A DNA stretch of 38,755 bases, taken from NCBI GenBank assembly GCA_946478645.1, contig CAMLCW010000005.1, positions 1 through 38,755 on the forward strand, read 5' to 3'. A program made the position numbers and the translations under genes. Source of the DNA: an uncultured Variovorax sp. (GTDB lineage: Bacteria > Pseudomonadota > Gammaproteobacteria > Burkholderiales > Burkholderiaceae). Positions 32,208-38,755 of the stretch are shown one piece after another (the first letter of the stretch is position 1; every line of letters starts with the position of its first letter). Below the pieces are notes generated by a model. The model saw only the letters and a program-made list of their open reading frames with translations. It was not told the DNA's origin and did not search any database.

Positions 32208-33371
32208 TCATTTCTTTCTAGCCGATTTCATGGCCTGCTTCAGCCACTTCGTCCATTCGTCGTGGGTCATGCGGGTGATTTCCTCGGCGGCCTCGCGGTA
32301 CTTTCCCTTGCAGCCGGGGTCGTACTTGTCGATGTGTTCGAGGATCTTGTCGGTGTTCTCCTTCGCTGCGCGCTGCAGGTCCTGCGCGTCCCGCGTCGGG
32401 CGCCGGACGCCGTCGATCTTCTGGTGCTGCCGCCCGCCGAAGGATTCGCTGTGGTCGCGGTGCAGCGCCGTCGGCGTGGCGATGGTCGGCGCGCTGTCGA
32501 CGATCGCGGCCTTCTCGGCCTTGGTGAGCGGCGCGCCCTTGATCTCGGCGGCACGCTCCAGCAGCGCCTTCTGCGACGGAATGTGGTCCCAGTTCATCCC
32601 TTCGTTGTCGTGTTGCGAGCGGTCCTTGTAGGGGCCCTTCTGGCCGCACTTGGGTTTGGGCTTGACCTTCTTCTTGACCTGGGTGTCCTTCTTCTTCGAG
32701 CCGCCCGTGCCGGGCTCGGCCTTGCGCGCGGCCAGCTTTTCCGCGGCTTCCTTTTCGAGACGCTCCTTCAGCAGCTTCTCGGCCACTTCCTTCTCGGCCG
32801 CCTCGAGCGCCATCTTGCCGCCGCGGTAGGCCAGCTTGCCGGCCTTGGTGGCGGCACCGCCGCCGGGGATCAGGTTGGCGGCGGCCGACACGCCCGAGAT
32901 CGCCGCATTGGCCATGTCGCCTTCGGCCGCGTAGATGCCCGCATTGAGGCCGTCGGAGAAGATGCCCACCACCGGAATGGCGCCGCCCACATCGAGCACC
33001 GTGTGCACCACGGCACTGCCCCAGCTGCGCCACCAGCCCTCTTCCTCGGGCGTCTCGGGCTTGACCTCGGGGTTGGCCTGCTTCGCGCTCGCGCCGGTGG
33101 AGGGCGTCTCGCCGACCACCGCCCCGAGCGTGTTGCCGTTGGCGTTGGTGCCGGGCTTGCGCGGCTTGAGCTCGGGGAGCTCGAGCGCGGGCTGGGCGGC
33201 GCGGAGCTCGTCGTACTGTTCGTGCGACATGTGCCACGTCTTCTCCGCCGGCCCGAGCTCGGACGGGAAGTAGTGCATCGACACGGCGTCGGCGTGGTTG
33301 TAGCCCACCAGCCGACCGCCCGCGCCGACCTGCCGCGTGAAGGCGGGCGTGATGTCGATGCTGACCGCCAT
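32208..33371 (-). CDS. T6SS-associated polymorphic toxin with C-terminal His-rich nuclease-like domain
   Basis: This 387-residue protein has a short N-terminal strand-rich region. A Gly/Ala-rich hydrophobic stretch (about 118-180, VLDVGGAIPVVGIFSDGLNAGIYAAEGD) of the kind common in polymorphic toxins follows, then a highly charged helix (185-240). The C-terminal domain contains NWDHIPSQKALLERA (260-274) and TALHRDHSESFGGR (301-314). The spaced DH, LH and DH residues resemble HNH/endonuclease-VII-type toxin domains, but I cannot name the family. It follows the DUF4150 PAAR-like gene by 8 nt and is followed by candidate immunity genes, so it is the likely cargo of the island. Confidence 0.78.
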   Translation of the reverse strand: MAVSIDITPAFTRQVGAGGRLVGYNHADAVSMHYFPSELGPAEKTWHMSHEQYDELRAAQPALELPELKPRKPGTNANGNTLGAVVGETPSTGASAKQANPEVKPETPEEEGWWRSWGSAVVHTVLDVGGAIPVVGIFSDGLNAGIYAAEGDMANAAISGVSAAANLIPGGGAATKAGKLAYRGGKMALEAAEKEVAEKLLKERLEKEAAEKLAARKAEPGTGGSKKKDTQVKKKVKPKPKCGQKGPYKDRSQHDNEGMNWDHIPSQKALLERAAEIKGAPLTKAEKAAIVDSAPTIATPTALHRDHSESFGGRQHQKIDGVRRPTRDAQDLQRAAKENTDKILEHIDKYDPGCKGKYREAAEEITRMTHDEWTKWLKQAMKSARKK

Positions 33372-33379
33372 GGCGCGCC

Positions 33380-33736
33380 CTACTTCCCGTTCATCCAGAA
33401 CAGGTCGTCGTGGCGCACGAACAGCTTGCCTTCGGCGCGCACGGTGCCGCTGTGGTCCTTGGGATAGCACTTGCCCTGCACGGTGCCGCTCTTCACGCCC
33501 TTGGCCGCGCCGGCCGCATCGCCGATCGTGGTGGGCACCACGCTCATGTCGTAGACCACCACCGGATGGCCGTTGGCGCGCACGCTGTTTGCCACCGAGG
33601 TGGTGGCCTGCAGCTGCGCAGTGACCGGATAGGGCACGGGCGGCACCGAGCTTCCCATCGGCGTTTTGCAGACGTCGGGCGCGAGGCTCACCACGCGCCA
33701 GCTGCCTTCCTTGCGGGCCGCGACGTTGGCGGTCAC
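33380..33736 (-). CDS. PAAR-like DUF4150 protein (GTG start)
   Basis: This 118-residue protein contains VSLAPDVCKTPMGSSVPPVPYPVTAQL (16-42), PVVVYDMSVVPTTIGDAAG and KLFVRHDDLFWMNGK, a good match to DUF4150 PAAR-like proteins, which cap the VgrG spike and help load effectors. GTG at 33736 overlaps the TGA of the DUF2169 gene (GTGA), so it is translationally coupled to the gene before. No effector domain is fused; the separate toxin gene comes 8 nt later. Role: tip of the T6SS spike carrying the adjacent toxin. Confidence 0.9.
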   Translation of the reverse strand: MTANVAARKEGSWRVVSLAPDVCKTPMGSSVPPVPYPVTAQLQATTSVANSVRANGHPVVVYDMSVVPTTIGDAAGAAKGVKSGTVQGKCYPKDHSGTVRAEGKLFVRHDDLFWMNGK

Positions 33737-35061
33737 TGAGGCACCTTCGGCACGGCGCGCACAGGCCGCACCAGCGGCGCCTGCGGATCGGTCTCGAAGC
33801 GCGCCTCGAGCACGCGCACGGGGGCATCCGACGGAATCCACATCCGATGCACCAGCGCGAGCGTGAGCGCCTCGGCATCGACCAGCAGCGTGTCGGTGGC
33901 CATCGGCAACGGCAGCAGCGCACCGTTGGCGAGCCGCGCGAGCACGAGCGCACGATGCCCCGGCAGCGTGACCGACAGGTGCCCGTCGGGCGTGGCCGCG
34001 GGGTCGCTGAGGTGCCAGAGCTCGATGCGCGCATCGGGCGGCAGGTACGGGATCTGCTGGTCGGCGGGCGCGCCGTTCCAGTAGCCGAAGTCGAAATCCT
34101 TCGGCAGCCAGGGATGGCGCTGCGCGAGCCAGGCGTCGTCGTAGCTGCCGGCCAGGGCCAGCCGCGGCGCCCAGGCGCGGCCGACCACGCCCAGCCCGGC
34201 GGGCGCCGCAGCGTAGCCACGGGCCGTCTCGGCCATGGCCCGGGCGTCGAGGCCGACGCCTGTGTGCCGCGCGATCACCGGCTGTGCGATGCGCGTGGCG
34301 GCCGCCTCGATCTGCGGCGCTGCGATGCGTTCGATCGCGGGCCGGCCGGCGCTGCGTGCGGCTTCGAGTTCACGCTGCTCGATCCAGCCGCGGCCCAGCG
34401 GATTGGAGAAGCAGACTTCGTCGAGCCACGGCGGCGCGTCGGCGGGCGCATCGGGACGGCGCGCGAGGCTGCGGCCGCCGAGCGCATGCTCCCAGCGCAT
34501 CGGCAGGCTCGCGACGGGCTGCGGCGCCGTGCGCACCCATTCGCGCCCCTGGCGCAGCTGGAACAGGCCGGGGCCGCTGACGCGCAGCCGCTTGTCGAGC
34601 ACCGTGCGCGGCGCGGCCAGGGCCTCGGCGCGGCGCTGTGCGTCGTGCCACGCGGCCTGCTGCCTGGGCGTGAGCCGCGCGCCCGGATGCAGCGGCCGGG
34701 GCGGATCGGGCGGCTGCACCCACGCCCGCGCGGCCATCACCTTGACGCGCACCTCCCATTCGGCCGCGGGCACACCGCCGGGCGCATGGGCCGTGGCATT
34801 CACGATCACGTCGCAGCGCGGCTTGAAGGGCGCGAGGTCGCTCTCCATGCGCGGGCTCGATGCACCCTCCTCGCCCCAGTACGTATCGGCCAGCGCCAGG
34901 GGCACCGGATCTTCGTCGTCGACCTCGGCCTGCCAGCGGCCGTGGCGCCCGCGCACCAGCCGGTAGCCGACCTTCATCGCGACCACGCGGTATTCGCGGT
35001 CGTTCGGCGTCGCGGCGCGAAAGCACATCGCGTCGAAGGGCGTGAGGTTGCGGAACTCCAC
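33733..35061 (-). CDS. DUF2169 T6SS adaptor protein (GTG start)
   Basis: This 442-residue protein opens EFRNLTPFDAMCFRAATPNDREYRVVAMKVGYRL and has the ARRPDAPADAPPWLDEVCFSNPLGRGW segment typical of DUF2169. These proteins act as adaptors or chaperones that mount DUF4150/PAAR-linked effectors on VgrG in several T6SS systems. It starts 6 nt after the VgrG stop with GTG, and its stop overlaps the start of the DUF4150 gene. No signal peptide. Its presence between VgrG and DUF4150 is the standard order and strongly supports a dedicated effector-loading module. Confidence 0.9.
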   Translation of the reverse strand: MEFRNLTPFDAMCFRAATPNDREYRVVAMKVGYRLVRGRHGRWQAEVDDEDPVPLALADTYWGEEGASSPRMESDLAPFKPRCDVIVNATAHAPGGVPAAEWEVRVKVMAARAWVQPPDPPRPLHPGARLTPRQQAAWHDAQRRAEALAAPRTVLDKRLRVSGPGLFQLRQGREWVRTAPQPVASLPMRWEHALGGRSLARRPDAPADAPPWLDEVCFSNPLGRGWIEQRELEAARSAGRPAIERIAAPQIEAAATRIAQPVIARHTGVGLDARAMAETARGYAAAPAGLGVVGRAWAPRLALAGSYDDAWLAQRHPWLPKDFDFGYWNGAPADQQIPYLPPDARIELWHLSDPAATPDGHLSVTLPGHRALVLARLANGALLPLPMATDTLLVDAEALTLALVHRMWIPSDAPVRVLEARFETDPQAPLVRPVRAVPKVPQ

Positions 35062-35067
35062 GGCGTC

Positions 35068-37326
35068 TCAGTTGAGGTCGATGTCCTTGCCGCTGATCTG
35101 CACGGGGCCGCTGGCCGTGAAATCGAACGACGCGCCCTGGATGCTGATCGCGCCATCCGAGGTCATGACCAGCGAGCTCCGGCCGCACACCAGCTCGATG
35201 CGGTCGCCGGCCTGCAGGGTCAGCGTCCGGCCCACGTCCACGCGCTTGGACTGCCCGACCTGTTCAGTCTGCATCAGCGCCACGCTGGTGTTCATGGCCG
35301 CGCCCACGCTGACCTGGTAGCCGAGGCCGATGGTCAGCGCCTTGGCGAGCCCGATGGTCTCGGCCTTGGCCAGCGCCACGGTTTCCATCTTCGCGCCGCC
35401 GATGGTCACCGTCCGGTGCTTGCCGATGTCGATGGTTTCGTCCAGGCCCACCTGTTCGGTGCGGTTCATGCCGATACGGATCGTCTCGTCGAGATCGACC
35501 GTCTCGCTGCGGTTCTGGTGCACCGTGATGGTCTCGTCGAGGTCGACGGTCTCGGTGCGGTTCTTGTGGATGGTGATGGTCTCGTTGCCATCGACCGTCT
35601 CGGTGCGGTCGTTGTGCACCGTGATGGTTTCGTCGTGGCCGACGGTCTCGGTGCGGTCGTGCTTCACATGCACGGTCTCGTCGTGGTCGATGGTCTTGCT
35701 GCGGTCGTTCCCCACCCAGTGCGTCTCGTCGCGCTCGACCTCGATGTCCTGGTTGCGCTCGGCATGCAGCCACACCTGCTCCTGGCCCTTCTTGTCCTCG
35801 AAGCGCAGCGCATTGGCGTTCTCGCCGCTGCCGCCCTCGGCGCTGCGCGTGAGCATGCCGCTCTGCGTGGCGTTGTCCGGCAGCTTCCACGGCGGCATGT
35901 TGTCCGCGTTGTAGACCCGCCCCGTCACGATCGGGCGATCCGGGTCGCCGTGCTCGAAGTCGACGATCACCTCCTGGCCGATGCGCGGCACCTGGATGCC
36001 GCCGAAGCTGCTGCCCGCCCACGGCGACGACACCCGCACCCAGCACGAGCTGTTCTCGTCCTTCGTGCAGTAGCGGTTCCAGTGGAAGCTCAGCTTCACG
36101 CGGCCGTATTCGTCGGTCCAGATCTCGCGCCCCGCCGGGCCCGTGACGATCGCCGTCTGCGGCCCCGTGGTGCGCGGCCGCGGCACTGCCGGCGCGGGCG
36201 CGCGGAACACCTTGCTCGCGGGGATCACCTCGAACTCGACCCGGCACTCGAACGGCTGCTGCGCGCTCGCGTCGCCCACGTCCTGCAGCCGCAGGTGCGC
36301 CGCGGTCACCAGGTACTGGCGGTTCGACTCGTTGTGCGGATGGCGCTCCAGCGCCACCAGGCAGCCCGGCACCACCGCGCGCAGGTTGCCCGCGCCGCTC
36401 GCGCGCTCGCCGCGGCTGCCGGTCTCCTCCATGCGCGTGCGCACCAGCTGCTCGCCCTCGGCCTCCACCACGTAGTCGCCCGGCCAGCCGTAGCGCTCCC
36501 AGCTGGCCTGCGCCGTCTTGCGCGGCATCGCGCTGACCTGCTGCAGCTCGGCGCGCGGGCGCTGGAAGTCGAAATCGTCGGTCACCCAGCGGCCGCTTTG
36601 CAGCTCCTCGCAGGCATTGAAGCGGTCGCAGTGCTCCTCGCGCACGGTGGCCTCGGCCGCGTGGAACGGAATGCGCTGATAGCCCGCATGCGCAAAGGGC
36701 TGGTGCGACGCCATGTCGTCGACGATCACCAGCCGGTGGCTGCTTTCCTCATGCTCGAAATGGAAGTACAGGCCCCACTCGTGCAGCAGGCGCATGACGA
36801 AGTCGTGGTCGGTCTCGCCGTACTGCACCTGGAACTCGCGCGGCGGATAGCTGCGCGTGGCGCGCAGGTCGAACGGCATCCCGTAGCGCCCGAGCACCTC
36901 GCGCACGATGTCCAGCACGCTCTGGTTCTGGAAGATGCGGTAGTCGCTGGTGCGCGTGGCCAGCGTGAGCCAGGGCTCGATGACGGCCTCGTACAGCGCG
37001 CGCCGGTTCTCCAGGCGCAAAAAGCGCACGCGCGTGACCAGCCCCGAGAGGTGGCGCTGGCGCGGGCCGCTGCCCGGGCGGCCGTCGAGCACGATGTGGG
37101 CAGTGAGCGGCTCGCCCACGAGCTGCTTGATCGCGACGTTGGCGGCCTGGCGCTCGTTGTAGCCGGGCTGCTCGGGCGTGGCCAGGGTGAGGGTGTAGCG
37201 AAAGAGCGTGCTCAGCCCTTCGTCGCCCTCGATGGCGACCGGCTCGAGCGCGGGCTCGCCGCCCAGCGTGGGCATGGACGGCGAGGACACGCTCAGCACG
37301 CGCGCAAGCGCGGCGCCTGGAAGCAT
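35068..37326 (-). CDS. vgrG: Type VI secretion spike protein VgrG
   Basis: This 752-residue protein has the gp27-like N-terminal half, including YRIFQNQSVLDIVREVL and QYGETDHDFVMRLLHEWGLYFHFEH. The gp5 OB-fold/needle region follows with TDEYGRVKLSFHWNR, SSCWVRVSSPWAG and GGIQVPRIGQEVIVDFEHGDPDRPIVTGRVYN. A C-terminal beta-helix (about 535-640) is built from 16-residue repeats, then a DUF2345-like end. A trimer forms the puncturing spike. The start lies 6 nt after the Hcp stop. No fused enzymatic domain is evident, so it relies on separate cargo through DUF2169 and DUF4150. Confidence 0.96.
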   Translation of the reverse strand: MLPGAALARVLSVSSPSMPTLGGEPALEPVAIEGDEGLSTLFRYTLTLATPEQPGYNERQAANVAIKQLVGEPLTAHIVLDGRPGSGPRQRHLSGLVTRVRFLRLENRRALYEAVIEPWLTLATRTSDYRIFQNQSVLDIVREVLGRYGMPFDLRATRSYPPREFQVQYGETDHDFVMRLLHEWGLYFHFEHEESSHRLVIVDDMASHQPFAHAGYQRIPFHAAEATVREEHCDRFNACEELQSGRWVTDDFDFQRPRAELQQVSAMPRKTAQASWERYGWPGDYVVEAEGEQLVRTRMEETGSRGERASGAGNLRAVVPGCLVALERHPHNESNRQYLVTAAHLRLQDVGDASAQQPFECRVEFEVIPASKVFRAPAPAVPRPRTTGPQTAIVTGPAGREIWTDEYGRVKLSFHWNRYCTKDENSSCWVRVSSPWAGSSFGGIQVPRIGQEVIVDFEHGDPDRPIVTGRVYNADNMPPWKLPDNATQSGMLTRSAEGGSGENANALRFEDKKGQEQVWLHAERNQDIEVERDETHWVGNDRSKTIDHDETVHVKHDRTETVGHDETITVHNDRTETVDGNETITIHKNRTETVDLDETITVHQNRSETVDLDETIRIGMNRTEQVGLDETIDIGKHRTVTIGGAKMETVALAKAETIGLAKALTIGLGYQVSVGAAMNTSVALMQTEQVGQSKRVDVGRTLTLQAGDRIELVCGRSSLVMTSDGAISIQGASFDFTASGPVQISGKDIDLN
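35405..35720 (-). repeat. 48-bp repeats encoding the VgrG beta-helix
   Basis: Copies beginning at 35525, 35573 and 35621 are exactly 48 nt apart, and related copies lie on either side. Each encodes a 16-residue unit of the form DETITVHxxRTETVxx. Such units stack one per strand turn in the triple-stranded VgrG needle. Limits are approximate. Confidence 0.85.
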
Positions 37327-37332
37327 CGGGCT

Positions 37333-37815
37333 TCAGCCTTCGCGGTTTTCCTTGATGTTCCAGGCCAGCACCGTCTCGGCGCCCTTGCCGCCCTTGTCGG
37401 TCTGCTCCCAGTACTGCTGCTTGACCTTGGCGGCCTGGAAGGCGTACTGCACCAGCACGGCGTCGCTTTCCTGATCGGCGCTGTACTGCACGGAGGTGAC
37501 CAGCACTTCCTCGAGCGTGATGCGCGTGTATTCGACCTGCGCGCCGCCGGCCTTGCACACCGAAACCTCGATCTTGCTCAGGTGCTTGCCGCTCGCGCAG
37601 TTCTTGAGCACCGAAGGCGCGGCCTTGTCGATGCGCGCGACCACCTGCAGGTCGTTGAAGCTGGCCTTGCCAACCCCGCCGCCGCCGCCGCTGACCATGT
37701 TGCCGGGCTGCGTGGCGCCCCAGGCGAACGACCGGATGTCGCTCCATTCCTTGTGGTTCGCGTCCTTGGATTCGCCGTTCGCGCCTTCGACGCGCATGAA
37801 CATGTCTACTGCCAT
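37333..37815 (-). CDS. hcp: Type VI secretion tube protein Hcp
   Basis: This 160-residue protein begins MAVDMFMRVEGANGESKDANHKEWSDIRSFAWGATQ and contains KASFNDLQVVARIDKAAPSVLKNCASG and VEYTRITLEEVLVTSVQYS, a clear Hcp. Hexameric rings of it build the inner tube of the T6SS and can carry effectors in their lumen. ATG at 37815 is preceded by AGAGGAAGGAACG. It is first in the leftward island, with a 300-bp AT-containing region upstream that must hold the promoter. No other structural T6SS genes are in the window. Confidence 0.96.
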   Translation of the reverse strand: MAVDMFMRVEGANGESKDANHKEWSDIRSFAWGATQPGNMVSGGGGGVGKASFNDLQVVARIDKAAPSVLKNCASGKHLSKIEVSVCKAGGAQVEYTRITLEEVLVTSVQYSADQESDAVLVQYAFQAAKVKQQYWEQTDKGGKGAETVLAWNIKENREG

Positions 37816-38120
37816 GGTGGATCGTTCCTTCCTCTGTGGTCGCAGCCCGACGGGGCAGCCTGGAGAGGCGATGTTCGGATCCGACTGTGACAAGTCGATG
37901 GATTTCGGCGCGCGGCGGCGCTATTTCTCGCGGAAGGCTCGCCTTGCCTCGTCCGTGCGCCTAAAAATCAAGCCATAAGTTTTCAGTTTTGCTTGCATGT
38001 TTGCGATTTGAACGCACTGGTCACAAATCGTTGACAGAATCGCGCACTGCATCGCTGATGCAAAGGCCCGCGCGAACCTGGCAGCGGGGCGTGAACGACC
38101 CTCCCATCGGACTCGAACCC
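37816..38120. promoter_or_regulatory. Upstream region of hcp with an inverted repeat
   Basis: This gap contains the only markedly AT-rich stretch of the right-hand part (about 37960-38035) and should hold the hcp promoter. CGATTTG (38004-38010) and CAAATCG (38024-38030) are perfect 7-bp arms separated by 13 nt, about 190 bp upstream of the hcp start, a possible operator. I could not place a convincing -35/-10 pair or a sigma-54 GG/GC element. No gene is supported in this stretch. Confidence 0.4.
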
Positions 38121-38312
38121 ATGCCATCACTCTTCTCCGCCTGCGCGTGCGATGCCCATCACTTGGCGCGGGTGCGCCGCCGCCCCTGGATGCGCATGCT
38201 GCCCTGGCTGCGCCTCTACCGCTGTGGCCAATGCGGGAAGTCGCAACTCATTTCGCAGCACGCCGCCATCAAGGGCCGATCGCCGCGCGACGCCCGCACC
38301 GATCCCCGGTAG
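38121..38312 (+). CDS. Small Cys-containing hypothetical protein
   Basis: A 63-residue frame starting MPSLFSACACDAHH and continuing VRRRPWMRMLPWLRLYRCGQCGKSQLI resembles small zinc-ribbon-like proteins with a CxxC pair at each end and a conserved RRxxWMRxLP core. Here the first pair reads CAC rather than CxxC, so a full zinc site may not form. No good ribosome site is visible before 38121, and the longer frame from 37989 looks non-coding. Function unknown; it could be a degenerate copy. Confidence 0.5.
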   Translation: MPSLFSACACDAHHLARVRRRPWMRMLPWLRLYRCGQCGKSQLISQHAAIKGRSPRDARTDPR

Positions 38313-38410
38313 GAGGCGGTGATCCGACTGCTGGTAGCCTTGCCGGATGTCGAAGGCGCGCCTCGAGCGGCGAGGTGACGCGAGACGGATGATTCAGAAA
38401 GGCTCAGCGC

Positions 38411-38755
38411 GTGGTTGTGACAGGGAGACGATGGGGCGCATGCGCCGCGGTGGCGGCGGCTTTGCTGGTGGGGGCATGCTCCACCACACCGAGCCCGCCG
38501 GTGGCGGGCCCCGGCGAATACGTGGTGAAGCCGGGCGACACGCTCTACCGCATCGCGCAGCGTGCCGGCCGGAGCACGGCCGAGATCGCCCGCTGGAACC
38601 AGATCAAGGACCCCGACCAGCTCGAGGTGGGCCAGCTGCTGCGCGTGGTGCCGCCAGGCGGTGCCGGCGCGGCCAGCCCGACGCCCCCGCCGCGCAGCGC
38701 CGGCAGCGGCAGCGGCAGCGGCAGCGGCAGCGGCAGCGGCAGCGGCAGCGGCAGC
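38411..38755 (+). CDS. LysM-domain lipoprotein, NlpD-like (partial, C-terminus off window)
   Basis: From GTG at 38411 (AAAGGCTC upstream; a TGA at 38390 closes the frame behind it) the protein reads a short basic stretch, a hydrophobic helix and the lipobox LVGACS. A LysM domain follows (EYVVKPGDTLYRIAQRAG to LEVGQLLRVVPP). It then enters a Pro/Gly linker that becomes pure Gly-Ser from a hexanucleotide repeat and leaves the window. The layout matches NlpD-type envelope lipoproteins, in which LysM binds peptidoglycan and a C-terminal M23-like domain activates an amidase. The C-terminal domain is not in view, so NlpD identity is inferred. Confidence 0.72.
   Translation, partial: MVVTGRRWGACAAVAAALLVGACSTTPSPPVAGPGEYVVKPGDTLYRIAQRAGRSTAEIARWNQIKDPDQLEVGQLLRVVPPGGAGAASPTPPPRSAGSGSGSGSGSGSGSGSGS
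38702..38755 (+). repeat. (GGCAGC)9 hexanucleotide repeat at the window edge
   Basis: Nine perfect copies of GGCAGC run to the last base, encoding a Gly-Ser linker in the LysM lipoprotein. A six-base unit cannot shift the frame, so copy-number change would alter only linker length. The true end is outside the window. Confidence 0.95.

Noticed and set aside
37989..38120. N-terminal extension of the small Cys protein up to 37989.
   Set aside because: The extra 44 residues lack any pattern and cover the AT-rich hcp upstream region.
38090..38130. T-arm-like string (GGGTTCGAGTCC on the minus strand) suggesting a tRNA.
   Set aside because: The T-stem has a mismatch, and no pairing acceptor stem or anticodon arm is found within tRNA distance.

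Overview
The window is very GC-rich DNA from a Gram-negative, non-enteric proteobacterium. Gene content and style (many SDR and CoA enzymes, Liv-type ABC operons, PucR and FCD-GntR regulators, a YadA-like adhesin, an Hcp/VgrG island) fit a Burkholderiales betaproteobacterium. The Comamonadaceae (Variovorax-like) is my best guess. This is inferred from protein character, not from a marker gene. No rRNA, intact tRNA, IS element, integrase or CRISPR array was seen.

Region 1 (1-6980) is a CoA-dependent catabolic cluster of unknown substrate. A leftward operon runs CaiB CoA-transferase, enoyl-CoA hydratase, SDR, second hydratase/isomerase, then an FCD-type GntR regulator that is cut by the left edge. 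A divergent rightward unit encodes a VOC protein, an acyl-CoA dehydrogenase and a DUF1810 protein. A similar 19-bp AT-rich element lies before the regulator gene and in the divergent promoter, so it probably marks the regulator's binding sites. Region 2 (7100-9932) holds two SDRs (one with a C-terminal membrane helix), a DUF3606 protein and a surface-adhesin-E-like secreted protein.

Region 3 (10025-15673) is all leftward: a glycine-rich trimeric autotransporter with 189-bp stalk repeats, followed by a 7TMR-DISM histidine kinase and its OmpR-type response regulator. Region 4 (15793-27455) pairs a GAF/PucR regulator with a divergent 9.5-kb operon: SDR, a complete branched-chain-amino-acid-type ABC importer (LivK-H-M-G-F), a beta-keto acid cleavage enzyme, another SDR, and a predicted surface lipoprotein esterase of the tannase family. 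Together they suggest ester cleavage at the cell surface, import of the released acid and intracellular breakdown.

Region 5 (27501-37815) is an orphan type VI secretion export island, all leftward and tightly coupled: Hcp, VgrG, DUF2169 adaptor, DUF4150 PAAR-like tip, a polymorphic toxin with a C-terminal His-rich nuclease-like domain, two proteins built from one shared repeated module (candidate immunity proteins), a leaderless subtilisin-like protease, an 83-residue protein resembling a free-standing I9 propeptide inhibitor, a leaderless NucA-type endonuclease and a DUF378 membrane protein. No T6SS core (tss) genes are in view. This is the most novel part of the window. Region 6 (37816-38755) holds an AT-rich promoter region, a small Cys-containing protein and the start of a LysM lipoprotein whose Gly-Ser linker is encoded by a hexanucleotide repeat running off the window.
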